In this document: piece by piece, positions 57,970-64,000 of the stretch
Layout of the letters: every line of letters starts with the position of its first letter
How positions within the stretch are numbered: position 1 is the first letter of the stretch
Assembly (NCBI GenBank): GCA_032622095.1
Contig: CP136067.1
Location: 95,160,707-95,224,706 of the forward strand
Reading direction: 5' to 3'
DNA: 64,000 nucleotides
Origin: Siphonodentalium dalli
Lineage: Eukaryota > Mollusca > Scaphopoda > Gadilida > Siphonodentaliidae
Made by a program: the position numbers and the translations under genes
The notes under the pieces: model-generated
Told to the model about the DNA's origin: nothing
Database searches by the model: none
Seen by the model: only the letters and a program-made list of their open reading frames with translations

Positions 57970-58163
57970 TTTCAGTTACATTTATGTTGATTTAGGATTG
58001 GAAATAGATATGTTTACAACAAACACACACTTTAAATTCTCTTCTAACGGAGATCCCAATAGATATGTTTATGAAATGTTTTGTCAGCAATTGTGGCAAC
58101 GCGACCCATCCCTGACATGGTCAATGCGTTGGTGCTATACGGACAACTGCATTTTGTCATTCA
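57970..58163 (+). CDS. Exon-like segment, copy 2 of a direct duplication
   Basis: An open frame encodes GLEIDMFTTNTHFKFSSNGD, then PNRYVYEMFCQQLWQRDPSL and RWCYTDNCIL. The start of similarity follows GGCGGGATTTCAG (possible splice acceptor) near 57969. It ends in ATGTTTTAA without a clear donor. Differences from copy 1 are mostly single-base, some silent. A Venus-flytrap receptor exon is a possible identity (NGDP motif). A noncoding duplicated repeat is the alternative. Confidence 0.35.
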
Positions 58164-58171
58164 TGTTTTAA

Positions 58172-58800
58172 TATATCAGAATTCGGCGAAAATATGTACA
58201 CCACTCACGGTGATAGGTGCTATTTCGAATAGACTAAACAGTTAAACTACACCATTAGACTCATTATATCACGACTGACTCGGACTGCGCCACTTCAGAC
58301 TACATACCTGTAATTAAACTTATGTCAGAGATACCTATGTATATATTTGGTGACAAAGGTAAAAAAAAACCCATTAATTTTGGCACCCCTTCCCAACCCT
58401 AGCCTTGACTCTTGTATATTTTAACCACACAGTTAGTGTCCATGTGTCATGAAGATTGCTATATATACTGTGCTTCCACTCGAAGTAGGAATATTTACCG
58501 ACGCGATTTCAGTCGGTTCTCCCAGATCAAACCATTTACCAATGTTTAGCTAATTATTTCAATAGAGTTTTTGTTTTTGCTCTCTCAAATTTTCGATAAC
58601 ACCTATTCGCTAGTATAACCCCTGGCCTTCTACGCGCGACATAGTGGGAACACTGTCGGCTCAGCAGATATATGCCAGTAACGTCGGATCTTCTGTGCAC
58701 TAAATATGCGTAGCTCTGGTTCTGGTGAGTGTTCGCGTGTTTTCGTGAGTACCTGCGACTGATCTGTTGGACTACGAATCTAATCTGATGAGCCGTTCAG
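58172..58800. other. No gene recognised
   Basis: No supported frame. The composition turns more GC-rich near 58620-58760 (CTACGCGCGACATAG). Confidence 0.45.
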
Positions 58801-59615
58801 TTAACTGATTGAACGCCGGCGACGAGATATCTCGTCGCCCGACGTCATGGCGTTGCACGCCGGCGACGAGATATCTCGTCGCCCATATTTACGTTCCGTC
58901 CTTTCGGTTTTCGGAATGCTCGGTTTATGTTCCCTGTACCAATATATATCGTCTGCTAATTGAAAATTACTATACAAACGTTCTTACGATATTATCTATT
59001 TCTTATATATTAACCATTCTGATAGTTTTATCATATAATTCACGGTAAGAGGCATGCTGAACGCCGCGTCAGCAACCCAGCCCATGCGTGAAGTGAGAAG
59101 ACCGCGCCGATTTACGGATCATTATGAAATGTTTCATGGTTTTGTCAGGGTTTGTCAAGTGACCGAAATGAGATCGTATAAATACGTTGGTTATATAATT
59201 GTATTGCTCCAAATCATGATATGTGAATTTTAATCATTGCTATTAACGATTCAAATAACAACCTGAACATTGTAAATCATAAAATGAATAAATAATATTC
59301 AAATAATTCAAATTCAATTCCCATTTATAGGGCTACGTGGTTTTGATGTCATAATCTCGGATGTGAAATCACTGGCAAGTCAACTGATCATCCATGCGTA
59401 TCGCTTGTTTTGGGTACTTGTTGTAGTGAAGACGGTCCAATTGTTTTATATGCACGCAGATAAGAAATTATTGGTGTTAAATATTACATACAATGTGTTA
59501 GCAATAATGGAGCAACGAACATCAAAGTTTGATGTCACATGCGTCATGACGTCGCTACAGGGGGCTGGCCGCCGGGCGACGTAATCCACCGGGAGGCTGG
59601 CGTTCAATCAGTTAA
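58801..59615. mobile_element. MITE with 13-bp TIR, TTAA duplication and twin palindromes
   Basis: TTAA flanks CTGATTGAACGCC on the left and GGCGTTCAATCAG on the right. Just inside the left end are two identical perfect 22-bp palindromes (58818-58839 and 58862-58883; half-site GGCGACGAGAT), 44 bp apart. The right end is GC-rich (GGCCGCCGGGCGACG). No transposase frame; piggyBac-like by TSD and TIR length. Confidence 0.85.
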
Positions 59616-60225
59616 GAAAAGTTCAGATATACATATGTATATAATTAGTTCAACAAACGGCCGTTTGCCGGACTTAATATCTTAACATTTCACACTAAAG
59701 AGCAGGCTCTATCCACGAACATACCGGGTTACACCCGAAGCTCATTTGTTATGTTATCTTAGTCACTTACAGGGATGGGACATTGTTGTGACATGCCCCC
59801 GTACGTTGCCCAACACAACATCAGTTGGAATTTTAAGACTAAAATTGGTTCATATTGTTTAGTATATTTAGTGTAAAAATGTTTGCTTTCAGACAAAAAG
59901 CCGCGTATTTATACAATTTAAATAATTTCCATCGAATATGTGAACTGCAATGACCACCAGTTATAACTAACCCAACCTTACATGCCACTGTACTTTTTTG
60001 ACCAATTCAAATATCAACAGTAGAAGTTGCGTTTGTACGATGCCTTTCTAGGATTTGATAGGTATTATACGTCACGAAATGTGTGACAAGAGCACACATG
60101 AGTGCCTATAGTTGTCGTGTTTTCCAGCTTGGGTCCACACATGTGCCACCACCACCACAACTTGTTTGGCCGTAGTATAGAGGACAAGAAAAACTCATCG
60201 CCATCATCAGTCTGGGTGAACGTCG

Positions 60226-60250
60226 ACTCTATATTTGAAATATAGAGTCT
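60226..60250. repeat. 25-bp palindrome GACTCTATATTT/AAATATAGAGTC
   Basis: A short perfect inverted repeat with a GA centre; no wider element seen. Confidence 0.6.
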
Positions 60251-60301
60251 GGAGCTTATGTCGCCAATACCATTTCTATTCAGCGAAGAGCTTTCCCAAA
60301 A

Positions 60302-60600
60302 TGACGTCACGGATTTTAAAAAATACATCGATGATTGACAGGTGTCCCCACGTGTTATTTGTTGTGCTTCGCAATAGCAATGGCCTGTGTCGCGACATAA
60401 ACTTACAGCAGATAATATTTGTCGTGTGTGCGACTATTCTTTTTCGGGAGATGAACTCGCTGCATCAACCGGAAAGCTGCATCCGAGAGCAAAAAATAGG
60501 GTCGTAATCAAAAATGATGCTTTAGAACTATTTAAAAGCATAAAATTAAGTCATTTCCTCGGTGTTAAATTTCAGATGACTTTTTTACGACAAATAATTT
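60302..60600 (+). other. Possible exon with CxxC motif downstream of a CRE
   Basis: TGACGTCA at 60302-60309 precedes a frame (phase of 60387) encoding NICRVCDYSFSGDEL and then KNRVVIKNDALELFKSI. It stops near 60600, with a possible donor at CTCGGTGTTAAAT. The phase has no upstream ATG; TTCGCAATAG could be a splice acceptor. A CRVC followed by a basic 'KNR..I' stretch resembles short treble-clef zinc-finger starts of TE-linked proteins, but the second metal pair is not visible. Confidence 0.25.
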
Positions 60601-60604
60601 GATT

Positions 60605-61825
60605 TGCAAACCATGGTACAATAAAGTATATCAAATACACGGACATGAGTGAGTTCTATTTATATTTATGGGAGGCCAAGTTGGTACCATGCGCAGGCCT
60701 ATCTATCAGGTCCAGCACATCCTTCAAATTAATCCGAATCGTACCGAATATATAATTTCGAAGCCATTGTTTCTGTCTGTTGTATTTGCAAGCATCGCTT
60801 TCGATCGGAGAAATTCCGCTCTGTTACTATATTTAGAGGTGACATTATGCATGGGAGTCTCCGCCCATTAACACTTGTTTATTAACCCATACGGTTTCAT
60901 TGGACGGAAAATAATTTACGCAATCAATCAGATTACGGAATCCCGAGGACTTGGAAATGAGATAGCGATGTTATCCGTCAGACCTTATATTCAATGTTGT
61001 AATGAATATTTAGGTATGAGTTTACTCAGACTGCGCCATCATGTGATAAATGCATTTTCAATAGTTGTATTGCCTTCGTCAAGAAAATGTATGACATACA
61101 AGACAAAATACAAAATACAAAATCAAAATATAATATACATCACGCACTCGCCACCATAACGATCACACCACGCATCCTGACTTTCCAAAAATGATCTGGG
61201 CCCCCACTGACTATCCCTTCCAGTGTCGTTTTGCGACACATGGCAGCTGATAATCAGGTAGGGCCCAGTGCCATCACATGCGTACTTAAAACCACCCACC
61301 ACCACTAGCAATTCATTTTTAAATACAGTAATTGAATACGGATTACAATTATTGCTCTATATATATATAGATACATATTATCATATTTTGAATTTGTACG
61401 GATTATCTTAGCTAATTAAGCCTATCATTGAAAGGGTGTATTCGTACATGTATCTGTAATAGGGTGGTGTGTGGTGTTACTCACTGTCTTACTCGCCTTA
61501 CACCTCTCATTCATAGGAGAACATATTACATTAAGCTTAAATTTTACGTGTTTTATAGGTTTCAACTAACTTTTAGAAGCAATCATTTCATATAATGTAA
61601 TGATCCATATACAGCATATAGGTCATATAATACATAGGGCATGCAATAATATTTTTGGTCAGCAATATATCTGTGATAATTACGATTTGGCATGGTATAT
61701 TTTAAATTATATTAATATATTCGGGTCATCGGACCACCAGATCAATGGCAATTTAACTAATGTCCCTCTTTATTGGTCTTTGTGCATACCAGGTAGTTAG
61801 CCTCACTTGTGTCAAGGTCGTGTAA
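60605..61825. other. No gene recognised
   Basis: Short frames only; AAAATACAAAATACAAAATC near 61108 is a small simple repeat. Confidence 0.5.
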
Positions 61826-61827
61826 TT

Positions 61828-61857
61828 AGGTCAGCACGTGCTGACCTGCTTATAAAT
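61828..61857 (+). promoter_or_regulatory. Promoter-like palindrome (AGGTCA sites, E-box) plus TATA box
   Basis: AGGTCAGCACGTGCTGACCT (61828-61847) is a perfect 20-bp palindrome. Its outer six bases on each side are nuclear-receptor half-sites and its centre is the E-box CACGTG. TATAAA follows at about 61851, and TCAAGGTCG, a monomeric receptor-type site, lies just upstream. No gene downstream was recognised, so the target is unknown. Confidence 0.45.
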
Positions 61858-61859
61858 GG

Positions 61860-62930
61860 AATGCGGTGTCTGGGCGAGTCGCTTAGTGACCTAGTGATTA
61901 TCTTTACCAGTGCGACAAAAGTGGTCGGAATATGTTGTTTTTCATCAGGATTTTATTTCCGGTATTAAATTCAATATGTTCGCACATTCGGATATATATT
62001 GAAACATGGTAGTATTGATACATTGTGTCAGATTCAGCTCAGTTCACACAGCAGTGCTTTTTAATGGCAATTAGTCACAAGGGAATTCATGGTGTTCATG
62101 ACAGATGGAAGGACTAATATCTCTGCTGCTCAAAGGGTGAGTATAGTCCACTTGATACTAGTGGTACGGTTTACAAGTATGCTCTACAGTTTCCAGACAC
62201 TTGTTAATGATTTATTCACAATTGTATATGCAGATTCCTTAATCTAAAATAATAAATTATATTATAGATTACACTGGAATATACTTAACTCATCCACAAA
62301 TCGGCCAGTAAATATAATTTCAGCCCAAGTGTCAAGGAACTTCGTTTAACACCTCTCACTCTGTTCCACCATTCTCAGCAACTAATTAATGGTTCACATT
62401 TTATCCACTAATATATAGTTACATGGTTAGCCTTTTGCTACTTAGGAGCTGCTGACAGCAGCTGCTGTCCATCTGAATTTATGATATTTATGATGTTTAA
62501 TAAATTGTAACATCTTAAGTTAAAGTCATATGTAGGTTTTAACATTTATAGTCTTGAGAGAAAGCAGCAATTTATTTGTACAAGTGCTTACCCATTACTA
62601 TTAGTATTACGAATGTAGTTGAGCCAGAGTGAGAGGTTTTATGTTCAAACATGATGATTATTATTTATCAAATTTATGATTAAACATCATATACATTTTT
62701 ATACAAATCAAATAATAATTATTTTGGACTTGATTTGTAATTTATAATGAAAATATATACACAATTTATACAATTAAGTATACTCTCCATATGAGAGGTC
62801 AACTCAGTCTGGTGCTAGTCTTACATGGCCGCCATGCCATCACGGTCAGTTATAATTCCATCAAAGTCGATGGTGTTGCCATGTGCAGCAACATGTATGG
62901 TCGGGTTTGTAATGTTTAGTGCCTGAAGCA
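61860..62930. other. No gene; 3' flank and tail of the LINE
   Basis: AT-rich. 62700-62930 is probably the 3' untranslated part of the LINE on the minus strand; its exact end is not resolved. Confidence 0.45.
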
Positions 62931-64000
62931 CTAGTACATATAGTGGGCCTTAATTCCCGGGTACTTATCCATACATTTCATTCGGAGTGTTTTGAGTTTT
63001 TTGCACACTAAAATAGCATGATATTCATCACCTATACCTTCATTACAGGCTTTACAAATTCTCTTTGAGATATCCAATTCCTCCCAATCACCAGTTTCTA
63101 TAGGGAGTCTATGGTTTCTGGTTCTAAATCTTGCTATGACCTTTGCATCTGATTGGTTGAAGTATTTGAGATATGGTTCCATTGCATAATTGTGTTTAAC
63201 TGCTCTATAAAATATGTATTTATTAGAAGTATCAAGTTTACCCCTCCATTCTTGCATGTGCATATCTCTTAGTCTATCCCTTGTTGCATTTTTGAACCAT
63301 TTACTTCTACATAAATTTTGGTCACTCCAAATAAATGACATTCCAGTTTCATTTAATATATTTCTGATGCCATTCACCCATTTAAAGGCACGCTTAGTTT
63401 TTTTACTACAAATCATTGAATCATATAGTATTTTTATCAATTTCCAGCCTTCGCCTTCAATTATTCTGGTCCAGTAACATAACATTTTGTGTTTAATTAT
63501 AGTTGAAACTGGGATTATGCTCAGTTCACCATATACCATAGCAGTCGGTGTTGTAGTTTTTAAGCCCAAGATGAATTTAAAAAACCATAACTCTGTTGTC
63601 TCAATCATAGCATTAGAACCATATCCCCATACTTCACATCCATACGTGAGGGTTGGTAAGATTGCTTTATTATATATATCAATTATAACATCAGAGGTTA
63701 GATGTGATTTTCTCATTTTGTGAATGAGTGAGAACATAGCCTTTTTGGCCGCAGCACACCTTTTTTTCTTTTCATCAATAAATAATTGGTTCTCATTGCT
63801 AAATGTCACCCCAAGATACTTATAACTTTTGGATAATTCTATAGGCTCATTTCCAATATAGAAGATCTCATCTTCATATTTCCCTTGGCCAAATACAACA
63901 ATTTTTGTTTTAGAGCAGTTAATGCTGAGTTTCCAGTCTAGACAGTATTGATGATAAGAATCTAGGATTTCTTCTAATCCCTCAGCTGTGTCAGCCACGA
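62931..64000 (-). mobile_element. C-terminal part of a LINE reverse-transcriptase protein, cut by window end
   Basis: A 355-codon open stretch is seen, continuing beyond the right edge. It opens with the region after the RT YADD box (ADTAEGLEEILDSYHQYC) and holds LSINCSKTKIVVFG, then the YKYLGVTFSN block and IYNKAILPTLTYGCEVWGYG, all standard late-RT/thumb landmarks of non-LTR elements. Near the C-terminus, RICKACNEGIGDEYHAILVC gives a C-x2-C-x8-H-x4-C knuckle, seen at the C-termini of several invertebrate LINE clades. It ends at 62931. The endonuclease and catalytic palm lie off the window, so intactness cannot be judged; the visible part has no break. The clade is unassigned. Confidence 0.85.

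Overview
The window looks like repeat-rich nuclear DNA of a marine invertebrate, most likely a lophotrochozoan such as a mollusc. It holds no intact long host gene and no bacterial-style operons, but many diverged transposon pieces. Pointers to the lineage are a degraded Polinton/Maverick, a bivalve pearl-like element (tetranucleotide microsatellite plus ~157-bp tandem core), a P2X7-C-terminal-like Cys-rich exon, and the very frequent motif TACATGTA. The lineage call is inference.

1-7.5 kb: a decayed Polinton/Maverick, all genes on the minus strand. From high to low coordinate the order is DNA polymerase B tail, unknown protein, packaging ATPase, several small proteins, integrase, two-TM protein, capsid-associated protein, small basic protein and major capsid protein (running off the left edge). 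Most genes carry frameshifts or nonsense codons, yet the 1-2.4 kb genes are still open. Just beyond the polymerase break lie two convergent copies of a complete histone-type mRNA 3' processing signal (stem-loop plus purine-rich downstream element). One sits 19 nt after the stop codon of a non-histone reading frame at 6963-7341. This is the most unusual signal in the window.

7.9-36.4 kb: a mosaic palindrome cluster, inverted and tandem diverged repeats, a hairpin MITE family ending TACAGTA, paired hairpins with different arms but one shared loop, a 2.2-kb foldback element, a broken non-LTR retrotransposon, a broken P2X7-C-like exon, a pearl/HINE-like element with 12-bp flanking repeats, nested terminal-inverted-repeat elements, and an inverted 'CACCCAGGTGTACC' minisatellite.

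36.9-43.0 kb: one 6.1-kb foldback element with ~1.9-kb arms. It is built from tandem blocks and has a core of two oppositely oriented minisatellites joined at a hairpin.

43-64 kb: further foldback elements, several with TTAA target duplications; strong RNA-like hairpins, one with a cUUCGg apex; a 45-bp minisatellite of about 1.8 kb with higher-order duplication; a directly duplicated exon-like segment; twin 22-bp perfect palindromes inside a MITE; a promoter-like palindrome with a TATA box; and, at the right edge, the C-terminal part of a LINE reverse transcriptase on the minus strand, cut by the window end.

No tRNA, rRNA or CRISPR array was recognised. Repeat boundaries come from reading the sequence by eye and are accurate to a few bases at sharp ends and to tens of bases elsewhere.
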